Shown piece after piece: positions 1-7,505 of a DNA stretch of 64,000 nucleotides; positions within the stretch are counted from its first letter, which is position 1; each line of letters starts with the position of its first letter. Both the position numbers and the translations under genes were made by a program. Location of the stretch: assembly GCA_012840385.1 (NCBI GenBank), contig DULK01000093.1:62001-126000 (forward strand). Direction: 5' to 3'. Below the pieces are notes generated by a model. The model made no database searches and had not been told where the DNA came from. It saw only the letters and a list, made by a program, of their open reading frames with translations. The DNA is from Syntrophomonadaceae bacterium (lineage in GTDB: Bacteria; Bacillota; DSM-12270; Thermacetogeniales; Thermacetogeniaceae).

Positions 1-110
1 CCCTGAAGGTCGCGCCCGAGGCTGTAGTGATTGACTGCAGCGATCTGAGTGTCGAAGAAGTAGTCAACAGAATAGTGAACAGGGTTGAAACGAGCAGCGG
101 AGGAGGTTAG
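1..110 (+). CDS. cmk: Cytidylate kinase, C-terminal end (partial)
   Basis: An open frame enters from the left edge (first full codon at base 3) and stops at TAG 108-110. The 35 residues seen contain APEAVVIDCSDLSVEEVV, which matches the end of bacterial CMP kinases (an APDAVVIDTT-like strand followed by the last helix). The enzyme phosphorylates CMP/dCMP in the cytosol. A cmk-plsC-ispH/S1 order follows, as is common in Clostridia, which supports the call. Only the tail is present, so active-site residues cannot be checked. Confidence 0.7.
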   Translation, partial: LKVAPEAVVIDCSDLSVEEVVNRIVNRVETSSGGG

Positions 111-114
111 CAAG

Positions 115-705
115 ATGCTTTACCGGTTTGCGCGCAGCCTTTTCCGTTTTTTATTTATTGTTTTTTGTCGCTGGGAGGTCGAGGGCCTGGAAAACCTTCC
201 TGGAAGGGGCCCATTCATAGTGGTTGCCAATCATGTAAGCTACTGGGATCCGATCGCTGTTGGGTGTGCGCTACCTCGACAGGTCTTTTTTATGGCAAAA
301 AAAGAACTCTTTTCGTACCCGGTTTTCGGGACTGTGTTGAGGTGGTTGGGAGCTTTCCCGGTGAACAGGGGACAGCCCGACCGAGCTGCACTGAAAAGGG
401 CCTTTAATCTTCTTAAGGATGGTGAGGTACTTGGCATTTTCCCCGAAGGGACCCGCAGCAAAACCGGGGAGATGCTTACCCCATACAGCGGGGCGGTATA
501 CCTGGCCTTGCGGGCAGGAGTTCCTGTTTGCCCGGTGGCCCTGATCGGAACAAATAAAATATTTTACCGGGGTTTATTCCGGAAGTTTAAGGTTAGAATC
601 GGAGCACCGATTTCATTTAAAAAAAGCGGAAAAGAAGATCTCCAAACCGCAGCCGAATTCATGATGGAAAGAATTAAAGAATTATCGGAATTCCGGAGAG
701 CTTAG
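115..705 (+). CDS. plsC: 1-acyl-sn-glycerol-3-phosphate acyltransferase (PlsC family)
   Basis: A 196-residue membrane-associated acyltransferase that would make phosphatidic acid from lysophosphatidic acid. An N-terminal hydrophobic helix is followed by the HX4D catalytic motif (NHVSYWD, His40 and Asp45) and the acceptor-binding FPEGTRS motif near residue 110. The ATG at 115 is preferred because GGAGGAGGT lies at 99-107 with 7-nt spacing; an upstream in-frame ATG at 85 would overlap the cmk end and lacks a site. Length is normal for the family. It pairs functionally with plsY and gpsA near 10-12 kb, which supply the first steps of phospholipid synthesis. Confidence 0.88.
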   Translation: MLYRFARSLFRFLFIVFCRWEVEGLENLPGRGPFIVVANHVSYWDPIAVGCALPRQVFFMAKKELFSYPVFGTVLRWLGAFPVNRGQPDRAALKRAFNLLKDGEVLGIFPEGTRSKTGEMLTPYSGAVYLALRAGVPVCPVALIGTNKIFYRGLFRKFKVRIGAPISFKKSGKEDLQTAAEFMMERIKELSEFRRA

Positions 706-781
706 GAAGGAATCTTGTCTTACATGCCGAAAAACCTATATATTGTGGAAGGCTGGAATAGAAGGGAGTTTATCAAGGGGA

Positions 782-2899
782 TTGAAGATTGTTCGCGCCG
801 GTACTGCCGGTTTCTGTTTTGGTGTTCGCAGGGCATTGGAACTGGTGGAGCAGGCCTTACAGAGCCACGAAAAAATATGTACCGTGGGGCCCCTCATTCA
901 TAATCCGGCTGTGATAGAGGATTTGCAAAATAAAGGGGTGGAGATTGTCGGTGATCTCTCGGAGGTTGAGGGAAAGCCGGTTTTAATCAGGACGCATGGA
1001 GTGGTGCCGGGGGTCTTTCAGGAGGCGAAGGAGAAAGGGATTGCCCTTGTTGACGCCACATGTCCCTTTGTCAGAAGGGTCCAGCAACTTGCAGCAGAAC
1101 TGGGGCAGCAAGGATATCAGGTTGTGGTAGTCGGAGAAGCGGACCACCCTGAGGTTAAAGGCATCCTGGGATGGGCAGGAGACAACGTCATTGTTGTAGA
1201 AACAATTTCAGATGTGAGTAAGCTGCGAAATTGTGCAAAGATAGGCGTGCTGGCTCAAACTACCCAGAACCGTTTGCAGTATTATGAAATTACTAAGGAA
1301 ATAATCGGAAAAGCAAAGGAAATACGTATTTATGATACGATTTGCCAGGCCAGTATGACAAGGCAGAAGGAAGCTGCCGAAATCGCAAATAATGTTGATA
1401 TAATGATTGTGATTGGGGGAAAGAATAGTGCCAATACAAGGCACCTTGCAGAAATTTGTAGAAAGGTTGTTCCCACATACCATATCGAAGATGTTTCTGA
1501 GTTGCATCCTGCCATGCTGCAAGGAGCAGGTTCAGTAGGGGTAACGGCTGGGGCATCAACCCCAGATTGGATAATTGAGGAGGTTATTAAGGGAATGACG
1601 ATGTTTGGAGAAGAAACGGAAAAATTAATGGACCAGGGGGCGCAGGCAGTTACTCAGGACAAGAATGAAGGAGAAACAAATCCTGGGACAGCTGGCGATG
1701 AGGGAACTCCTTCGGTCACCAAGGAATTACCGGAACCCGGTCAGGAGGAGATGATGAACTTAGAGCTTGCGGGCACGCCTCGCCAGATTCAACAGGGCGA
1801 CCTTATCAGCGGAACGGTTGTACAGGTGAGGGAAGATGAGGTCCTGCTCGATATTGGAGGGAAATCCGAAGGGATCATACCCCGCCAGGAGTTGTCCTTA
1901 AAAAATATTAAACACCCGCTCGAGGCGGTCCAGGTGGGAGATGTGATTGATGTCTATGTTCTCCGTGTAGAGAACGATGAGGGGCATTTGATCCTTTCCA
2001 AGAAAAGGGCAGATCGAGTGAAAGCACTCGATAAGTTAGAGAGGGCTCTCGAAACAAAAGAGGAGCTCAGAGGAGAGGCGATCAAAGTGGTCAAGGGGGG
2101 GCTCCTCGTGGATGTCCTGGACATCAGAGGTTTTGTTCCTGCTTCCTTGATCGAACGCGGTTATGTGGGTGATCTGGAAAAATATGTGGGAAAGCCGCTG
2201 CGTTTACGGGTTATCGATTTTGACCGCAATCGCGGCAAGGTGGTTCTTTCTCAAAAGGCTATTCTTCAAGAGGAGTATATCCGGGCCCAGAAGGAACTCT
2301 GGAATACAATTCAGCCGGGTGAAATTAGAAAGGGTATTGTTAGACATCTAACCAATTTTGGAGCCTTTGTCGACCTTGGCGGTGTAGACGGTCTGCTCCA
2401 TATCTCAGAATTGTCGTGGGGTCGTGTCAAACACCCCTCTGAAGTGGTTCATGAAGGGGATGAAGTAGAGGTTTACGTTTTGTCTGTTGACAAGGAGAAC
2501 AAGAGAATTTCGCTCAGTTTGAAACAGGTTCAACCCAATCCGTGGGATACTGTTGACGAGCGTTTCCAGGTGGGTCAGATCATCACCGGTACCATTGTCA
2601 GGCTTGTTTCCTTTGGCGCTTTTGTAGAAATTGAACCCGGGGTGGAAGGGCTGGTGCACATCTCTCGCCTCGCGGATCACCGGGTTGGCAAACCGGAGGA
2701 CGTGGTGGCCGTTGGGCAGGAGGTAAAGGTTAAAATATTAGATATAAACAAGGAAGAACGCAGAATCAGTTTAAGCCTGCGCGACGCCAAGGGTAAAGAG
2801 GAAATTGAGGTGGAAACACCTACTCCGGCTACTTCTGCTGTAGGTGTTAACCTTGGGGAAGTTTTCGGAGATCTGTTTTCGAGCGAGCATAAAAGTTGA
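782..2899 (+). CDS. ispH: Fusion of IspH (HMBPP reductase) with four S1 RNA-binding domains
   Basis: Residues 1 to about 280 are IspH/LytB, the [4Fe-4S] enzyme that converts HMBPP to IPP and DMAPP in the MEP isoprenoid pathway. The cluster cysteines are at about 12 (FCFGV), 94 (DATCPFV) and 188 (DTICQAS). A charged linker follows (about 285-335). Then come four S1 domains, the last two with the GAFV..G..GLLHIS / GLVHIS signature of ribosomal protein S1. The join is in one clean frame. Such IspH-S1 fusions are known in Clostridia. The start is uncertain: TTG 782 gives the usual IspH N-terminus (KIVRAGTAGFCFGV) but has an imperfect ribosome site (GAAGGGAG at 761-768); an upstream TTG at 743 would add 13 residues. 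Confidence 0.88.
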   Translation: MKIVRAGTAGFCFGVRRALELVEQALQSHEKICTVGPLIHNPAVIEDLQNKGVEIVGDLSEVEGKPVLIRTHGVVPGVFQEAKEKGIALVDATCPFVRRVQQLAAELGQQGYQVVVVGEADHPEVKGILGWAGDNVIVVETISDVSKLRNCAKIGVLAQTTQNRLQYYEITKEIIGKAKEIRIYDTICQASMTRQKEAAEIANNVDIMIVIGGKNSANTRHLAEICRKVVPTYHIEDVSELHPAMLQGAGSVGVTAGASTPDWIIEEVIKGMTMFGEETEKLMDQGAQAVTQDKNEGETNPGTAGDEGTPSVTKELPEPGQEEMMNLELAGTPRQIQQGDLISGTVVQVREDEVLLDIGGKSEGIIPRQELSLKNIKHPLEAVQVGDVIDVYVLRVENDEGHLILSKKRADRVKALDKLERALETKEELRGEAIKVVKGGLLVDVLDIRGFVPASLIERGYVGDLEKYVGKPLRLRVIDFDRNRGKVVLSQKAILQEEYIRAQKELWNTIQPGEIRKGIVRHLTNFGAFVDLGGVDGLLHISELSWGRVKHPSEVVHEGDEVEVYVLSVDKENKRISLSLKQVQPNPWDTVDERFQVGQIITGTIVRLVSFGAFVEIEPGVEGLVHISRLADHRVGKPEDVVAVGQEVKVKILDINKEERRISLSLRDAKGKEEIEVETPTPATSAVGVNLGEVFGDLFSSEHKS

Positions 2900-2931
2900 G
2901 TAAATCAATCTAGGTTTGGGGAGATGGGGAA

Positions 2932-3183
2932 ATGCCGCTCTATAGCTTTAGCTGTAAAAAGTGTGGAGAGGAGTTCACAAGGCTTGTAAGAACCGTAACT
3001 GCAAGAGAAGATATTAAATGTCCCCATTGTGGTTCCCAGGAATTGCAGCAGCTTTTTCGCCCGTTCAATTACGTTAAGATAACCCAAAAATATAATCCCG
3101 GCTGTGCTAATGCAGCCAACTGCGTGAGCGCCAAAAAGTTTGGATGCGGAAAATATGCCAAGAATACTCCATTAGGTTTGTAG
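2932..3183 (+). CDS. FmdB-type zinc-ribbon protein
   Basis: An 83-residue protein starting MPLYSFSCKKCGEEF with a CxxC...CPHCGS zinc ribbon, typical of the FmdB putative regulatory family. The tail carries extra cysteines (GCANAANC, FGCGKYA), more than in minimal members. The cellular role of the family is not settled: it was named from a gene near formylmethanofuran dehydrogenase. It lies 8 nt before mobA, so the two are probably co-transcribed. A link to molybdoenzyme expression is only suggested by this neighbour. Confidence 0.7.
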   Translation: MPLYSFSCKKCGEEFTRLVRTVTAREDIKCPHCGSQELQQLFRPFNYVKITQKYNPGCANAANCVSAKKFGCGKYAKNTPLGL

Positions 3184-3190
3184 GAACCCT

Positions 3191-3778
3191 ATGGAAGCAG
3201 GGGGGATCATCCTGGCAGGCGGCAAAAGTTCGCGCTTTCAGGGGAATAAAGCACTGGCTGAAGTTGCCTCCCAAAGGTTGATTGATCGGATTATTTTGAT
3301 TTTAAGTAGCGTTCTTCCCAGGCTGATTCTGGTTACAAATTCACCCTCTGATTACAAGGGTGTGGGGGCGGATATTGTAACGGATATTATCCCTGGTAAG
3401 GGGCCCCTGAGTGGAATTCACGCCGGACTTGTCGCTTCACCTTACAGCCTGAATTTTGTTACGGCATGCGACATGCCTTTTATCAATGCCGCACTGGTGG
3501 AATATTTAGTAAAGAGGGCCTGTTCTTCGGTCGATGCCGTGGTACCCGTAGTCAAGGGGTATCCCGAACCGTTGGCCGCCGTTTACAGGAAAACCTGCAT
3601 TCCCTTTATAGAACAATCTTTGCTTGCAGAAAGATATAAGGTGACCGATTTTTACAACCGTGTTCGGGTGGCTTACGTAACAGAACAAGAATTGGCTCCT
3701 TTAATAGAGGTTAACACCTTTTTTAATATAAATACCAGGGAGGATTTGAAGAAGGCATTCCCTGAGGAAGGAAGTTAA
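3191..3778 (+). CDS. mobA: Molybdenum cofactor guanylyltransferase
   Basis: A 195-residue cytosolic nucleotidyltransferase that attaches GMP to molybdopterin to make the guanine dinucleotide cofactor. The N-terminal IILAGGKSSRFQGNKAL is the GTP-binding signature (LAGGxSxRMGxxK), with Phe in place of the usual Met. TACDMPFI is the metal-binding Asp motif and GKGPLSGIHAGL the substrate loop. Length is normal. The formate dehydrogenase at 29.9 kb belongs to a family that needs this cofactor. A terminator follows at 3819. Confidence 0.85.
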   Translation: MEAGGIILAGGKSSRFQGNKALAEVASQRLIDRIILILSSVLPRLILVTNSPSDYKGVGADIVTDIIPGKGPLSGIHAGLVASPYSLNFVTACDMPFINAALVEYLVKRACSSVDAVVPVVKGYPEPLAAVYRKTCIPFIEQSLLAERYKVTDFYNRVRVAYVTEQELAPLIEVNTFFNINTREDLKKAFPEEGS

Positions 3779-3818
3779 CAGGAGACTAATGTAACAGGTG
3801 CAATAAAAAGATTCTGAT

Positions 3819-3846
3819 GACCCGGTTATCGAGCCGGGTCTTTTTT
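3819..3846 (+). terminator. Rho-independent terminator after mobA
   Basis: GACCCGG (3819-3825) pairs with CCGGGTC (3834-3840) around an 8-nt loop and is followed by six T. It separates the mobA unit from the lipoprotein gene. Confidence 0.85.
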
Positions 3847-3930
3847 ATTCCACCGGTGGTTGATCTTTACATGTATGGTTTTTGAAAAATGTGACAACTT
3901 AAGAATAAGCCAGGAGGGAGGTGAGGAGTT

Positions 3931-4425
3931 TTGAAGAAAATGTTTGCGGGTTTGATGGTTCTGGTACTCCTGTTGCTGAGCGGACTAGTCGGATGCACGG
4001 CAGCACGGAAACCGGAAAGGAAGCCAACGTCACCCAAGACGACGCAAACCCCGTCTACGGCGCCTAAAAGTACGGCTCCAAGCGCAACAGCAGACCGGGC
4101 ACTGGCTGATCGGGTTGCTCGCGAGGCCGTAAGGGTCAGTGGTGTGAAGGAAGCAACCGTTGTAATCTCCGGAAGAACCGCATACATTGGGTTAACCCTT
4201 AATCCCAATGTCGAAAAAACAAGAACTACAACCATTAAGAAAGATGTTGCCAATCGTGTCAAGTCTGCAGAGCCGAGTTTGACAAAGGTAAATGTCACTT
4301 CGGATCCGGACCTGGTTGCTCGCTTAAAACGCATTGCCGATGGTATCAAGAAAGGCAAACCTGTTTCGAGTTTTGCTTCGGAGTTGGCGGAAATCGACCG
4401 GCGAATAACCCCCAAGATGAGATAA
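3931..4425 (+). CDS. YhcN/YlaJ-family sporulation lipoprotein
   Basis: A 164-residue predicted lipoprotein. The start is TTG 3931, behind a GGAGGGAGGTGAGG stretch. A signal peptide ends in the lipobox LVGC (Cys22). A Thr/Ser/Pro/Lys-rich spacer (about 25-55) follows, then a globular domain (about 58-160) with the VKEATVVISGRTAYIGL pattern of YhcN/YlaJ proteins. Members are found on the forespore inner membrane in Bacillus, where YhcN affects spore outgrowth; the role here is inferred from family and from the nearby spoIIP. Confidence 0.75.
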   Translation: MKKMFAGLMVLVLLLLSGLVGCTAARKPERKPTSPKTTQTPSTAPKSTAPSATADRALADRVAREAVRVSGVKEATVVISGRTAYIGLTLNPNVEKTRTTTIKKDVANRVKSAEPSLTKVNVTSDPDLVARLKRIADGIKKGKPVSSFASELAEIDRRITPKMR

Positions 4426-4454
4426 AGCCTGGCACATTCCAACCAGGCTTTCTT
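4424..4454 (+). terminator. Stem-loop after the YhcN-like gene, probable terminator
   Basis: AAAGCCTGG (4424-4432) pairs with CCAGGCTTT (4443-4451). The T tract is short (TTTCTT), so termination may be partial. The left arm begins in the stop codon of the lipoprotein gene. Confidence 0.6.
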
Positions 4455-4504
4455 CAATCTCGCTCTTTTATGCAAAACTTATAAAATGGAAGGAGATGCA
4501 CCGC

Positions 4505-5257
4505 TTGCCGCGTCTACCGATTGGGATTATTACACTTTTAATAGTTTCTGTACTGATCTATTTCGGAATGGCCCAGCGGGTGCTCGACAGGCTGCGCCTA
4601 TCGGATAAGGCAGCATTGGGAATTATCGCCGCTTTAATTATTGGTGGGTTTATCAATATCCCGTTACCCCGGGGGCCGCGCCTCGAGGCTTCTCTGAACA
4701 TCGGCGGGGGGCTCGTACCCTTGCTTCTATCCGGTTATTTAATCACCACAAGTGGTTCCACAAAGGAAAAGCTCCGGGCCATAACTGGAATCGCTGCTAC
4801 GGCAGGGGCGGTCTACTTAACGGGAGTTTTAATGGGAGCCGATCCCGAGACAATGCTGCTTGATCCCCTTTACATCTATCCATTGGTGGGTGGCCTGGTG
4901 GCATATTTGACCGGGCGGTCGCGTCGGAGCGCTTTTATTGCTGCGACTGTGGGGATACTTCTTGTGGATTTTATTATCTATATCCGTCTTCTTGTTACCG
5001 GTACCCCGGGGGCTGTTCTGATTGGGGGTGGAGGCGCTTTTGATGCCGTTGTGATTGCGGGTCTCCTGGCAGTGTTGTTGGCGGAGTTTGTCGGGGAAAC
5101 AAGAGAATGGCTGCAAGGGGGGCCCCGGGCTGGAAGAGCCCCGGCATTATTAAAACACCTGCGGCCGCTTTCAAATAATAAAAAGAAGGACAAAGAAGGA
5201 GATGCGCTGGAACAAGATGCCGAAGGGGGTGAGCAGAATGCAAACGGTGGCTTATAA
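4505..5257 (+). CDS. DUF1614-type membrane protein
   Basis: About 250 residues with roughly seven hydrophobic segments and a charged, low-complexity C-terminal tail (residues about 205-250, rich in Lys, Asp, Glu, Asn). It resembles the DUF1614 integral membrane family of Clostridia; no biochemical function is known to me. TTG 4505 is chosen because AAGGAG (4490-4495) is then 9 nt away; the ATG at 4496 directly abuts that site. The gene overlaps the following spoIIP, so the two are probably translated together and it may act in sporulation. Confidence 0.65.
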   Translation: MPRLPIGIITLLIVSVLIYFGMAQRVLDRLRLSDKAALGIIAALIIGGFINIPLPRGPRLEASLNIGGGLVPLLLSGYLITTSGSTKEKLRAITGIAATAGAVYLTGVLMGADPETMLLDPLYIYPLVGGLVAYLTGRSRRSAFIAATVGILLVDFIIYIRLLVTGTPGAVLIGGGGAFDAVVIAGLLAVLLAEFVGETREWLQGGPRAGRAPALLKHLRPLSNNKKKDKEGDALEQDAEGGEQNANGGL

Positions 5258-6383
5258 AAATAAAAGCTTTTACAAAGCAGCTCTCTGTTTGATTGCGCTG
5301 TGCCTTATCTGCCTGGGCATGAACAGACCTATCTCTGCGGAAAATAAAATTGACAGAGGCTCTGAAATAGAACGCAGCGATGGAGGCTATTATACGGTCA
5401 TTGATGAGAAAAGCAAGGTGCTCCTGCAAACAGCCCATACCATATCTGCAGGGGACGAATATATTGCCGCCGACAATTCCCGCTATCGTATAACCAGGAT
5501 CAAAGGCGATGTTGCTTATGCAAAACTGGTTGGAAAAGAGGCCGAGGCCAAACTGGCCGCGAATCCGAAGCCCACACTGATTCAGACACTGATGGGATCT
5601 AAAAACGGTGGGCGTAAAATGATTGCATTGTACCATACTCATAGTGACGAGTCGTATGTTCCTACAGACGGCTCGGCCAGCATCTATGCCAACGGTGGAA
5701 TATTTAAGGTGGGTGGCGTTTTTACGACCAGACTGCAATCACTGGGGCTTGACGTTGACCACAGCAGAAGGCCCCATGATCCGCATGATGCCAACGCCTA
5801 TGTGCGTTCGCGCCGCACCGCCGTACAGTTGCTGCAAAAACAGCCGATGGCTCTGATCGATGTCCACCGTGATGCTGTACCTCCTAATGTTTACAGTACA
5901 AAAGTACAGGGCAGGCCGATAACCCGTGTGAAAATTGTGGTGGGACGGTCGAATCCCAGGTCAAGCGCCAATCTCCAGTTCGCCAAACAGATCAAAGCAG
6001 CTCTTGATCGGACTCACCCTGACGTCCTTGAAGGCATTCTGCTGACCCGGGGTAACTTCAATCAGGACCTGTCTCCCAGAGCACTTTTAGTAGAAGTAGG
6101 AGCCCATACAAACAGCCGATATGCTGCCCAGCGGGGTATTGCTCTTTTTGCGGAAGCACTGCCTAAGGTACTGGGCGTGACGGGAGTCAGCCCCAGGGTT
6201 CCGGTCCCCAAGTCAAACCGGGGCGATTGGGCTGCGCTAGTCTGGGGTGTTCTGATCGTAGGAGGGGCAATCGCCGGTTATTTATTGATCAACTCAGGCG
6301 GTTGGAGGGGAGCTTGGGAGCAGATCCGCGGTTTCTTCCGGGGGGAATTCCTCGATATAAACAGAAGGAGGGGGAACAGGTAA
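5238..6383 (+). CDS. spoIIP: Stage II sporulation protein P (peptidoglycan amidase/endopeptidase)
   Basis: A 381-residue SpoIIP-family protein, which with SpoIID and SpoIIM removes septal peptidoglycan during forespore engulfment. There is an N-terminal membrane anchor (about residues 10-30), then the amidase domain with YHTHSDESYVPTDG, HDPHDANAY, LIDVHRDA and LLVEVGAHTN, carrying the zinc-binding His and Glu residues. Unusually, a second hydrophobic segment (WAALVWGVLIVGGAIAGYLL) and a basic tail lie at the C-terminus. ATG 5238 is preferred, with GGGGGTGAG at 5223-5231. It overlaps the end of the DUF1614 gene by 20 nt. Confidence 0.85.
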   Translation: MQTVAYKNKSFYKAALCLIALCLICLGMNRPISAENKIDRGSEIERSDGGYYTVIDEKSKVLLQTAHTISAGDEYIAADNSRYRITRIKGDVAYAKLVGKEAEAKLAANPKPTLIQTLMGSKNGGRKMIALYHTHSDESYVPTDGSASIYANGGIFKVGGVFTTRLQSLGLDVDHSRRPHDPHDANAYVRSRRTAVQLLQKQPMALIDVHRDAVPPNVYSTKVQGRPITRVKIVVGRSNPRSSANLQFAKQIKAALDRTHPDVLEGILLTRGNFNQDLSPRALLVEVGAHTNSRYAAQRGIALFAEALPKVLGVTGVSPRVPVPKSNRGDWAALVWGVLIVGGAIAGYLLINSGGWRGAWEQIRGFFRGEFLDINRRRGNR

Positions 6384-6416
6384 GCGGTTTGTCTTCTTAA
6401 TAATTAAGTTTTGGTG

Positions 6417-6442
6417 GCCTGGCAGCGGGAGGCTTGCCAGGC
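6417..6442 (+). terminator. Stem-loop after spoIIP, weak terminator
   Basis: GCCTGGCA (6417-6424) pairs with TGCCAGGC (6435-6442) around a 10-nt loop. No good T run follows (TATTTATG), so it may terminate poorly or mark an mRNA 3' end. Confidence 0.5.
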
Positions 6443-6517
6443 TATTTATGCTGTAAATGGATTACGGGGGTGGCTCTATCTATAATGGCTGTAAATGGAG
6501 TTGTCAGACGTTAAGCC

Positions 6518-7462
6518 ATGGAGATCAAGGTAATTTATCACTGTTACGGCGGTTCCCATTCCTCGGTAACGGCAGCAGGTATCCACCTGGGGCTGTTACC
6601 CCGTGATCGTACGGCCAGTGCCCGAGAACTCCTGCAAATACCCCATTTTGATACCTTTGAAGAGATTGTCCACGGCCATTTTCGTTATGCCGGTAGAAAT
6701 CTGTTCAACTCAGCGGTGTATGTCCTCGGGAAGAAAACGCTGGGGAGAAGGGTCAGCCTTCTCTTAAAGAGGCTCGCGGAGATTTCAGGATGCGGGGATC
6801 GGGTGTATCCGGTCGATACCACAGGGCCGATTAACCCTTTGATGGTCCTGGGAGGCTTTTTATCCAGGCGGCTTCGTCTGGTGGGAATCGGCAGACCGCT
6901 AGTGATCCTGGGCACACGGCTTGCGTATCGGAAACTCTCCGAACTGGTCGATCGGGTGGAAAAGGCTCTCCGGGAAAAGCAGGAAACGGAAACATCAACC
7001 TTTAATCCCCGCCGTATGGTTTTTTACATATGCCCCAATGTTTACCGGTTAGCCCTGCCGGTGGCCGGTTTCCACTTGAATCCTGATTTTAGTAAGGAGG
7101 CAGTGTTAAAATGGGCGATAGAACAAAAATTTACCGGAGAGGTTGGGGAGATCTCCCTAGTTGGTCACGATGGGGGGTATGATGTCTACCTGGTGGGAGC
7201 CGGAGCTGAGCCTGAAATAGTTGCACGTATCCTGAGGGAATATGGCGGCTTAATAGGTATTCCCCGCTCTAGCTGGTTTGTTGTGGAAGCGCCTGCTGCT
7301 GGCGATATCCCTTACTTCCTATTGGCGAAAATTTTCAAACTGTTTCATTTAGGGAAAGGCTTATACTTCTGTGAGAGGAGGGCTTTTCGTAACCTCCTTG
7401 ACTTTTACAGGCGAGAAGCATACCGTATCAAAATGTGTCTAAAAGAGGGAATCCTTGACTAA
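6518..7462 (+). CDS. DUF3189-like protein with two related halves
   Basis: A 314-residue protein of unknown function. The N-terminal half begins KVIYHCYGGSHSSVTAAGIHLG, the usual opening of DUF3189 proteins. The second half begins near residue 168 (MVFYICPNVYRLALPVAGFHL) and repeats the plan: start strand, a middle block, then a V(D/E)..G.I..L...L..LG....R.A.R.L block. It therefore looks like an internal duplication, which I infer by eye. No membrane segment is clear. It lies between spoIIP and a DUF512 gene. The ribosome site before ATG 6518 is weak. Confidence 0.6.
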   Translation: MEIKVIYHCYGGSHSSVTAAGIHLGLLPRDRTASARELLQIPHFDTFEEIVHGHFRYAGRNLFNSAVYVLGKKTLGRRVSLLLKRLAEISGCGDRVYPVDTTGPINPLMVLGGFLSRRLRLVGIGRPLVILGTRLAYRKLSELVDRVEKALREKQETETSTFNPRRMVFYICPNVYRLALPVAGFHLNPDFSKEAVLKWAIEQKFTGEVGEISLVGHDGGYDVYLVGAGAEPEIVARILREYGGLIGIPRSSWFVVEAPAAGDIPYFLLAKIFKLFHLGKGLYFCERRAFRNLLDFYRREAYRIKMCLKEGILD

Positions 7463-7505
7463 CGATTATCCCTAAAGGATAATGTTAGAAAAACGGAGCG
7501 TAGCC

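Noticed and set aside
240-461. Antisense open frames opposite plsC and similar long antisense frames opposite acsB, fdhA and others
   Set aside because: They overlap well-supported genes, lack ribosome sites and show no recognisable domains.
724-903. Small gene starting MPKNLYIVEGWNRREF between plsC and ispH
   Set aside because: It overlaps the conserved IspH N-terminus in another frame, although its ATG has a fair AGGAAGG upstream; it may at most be a short leader frame.
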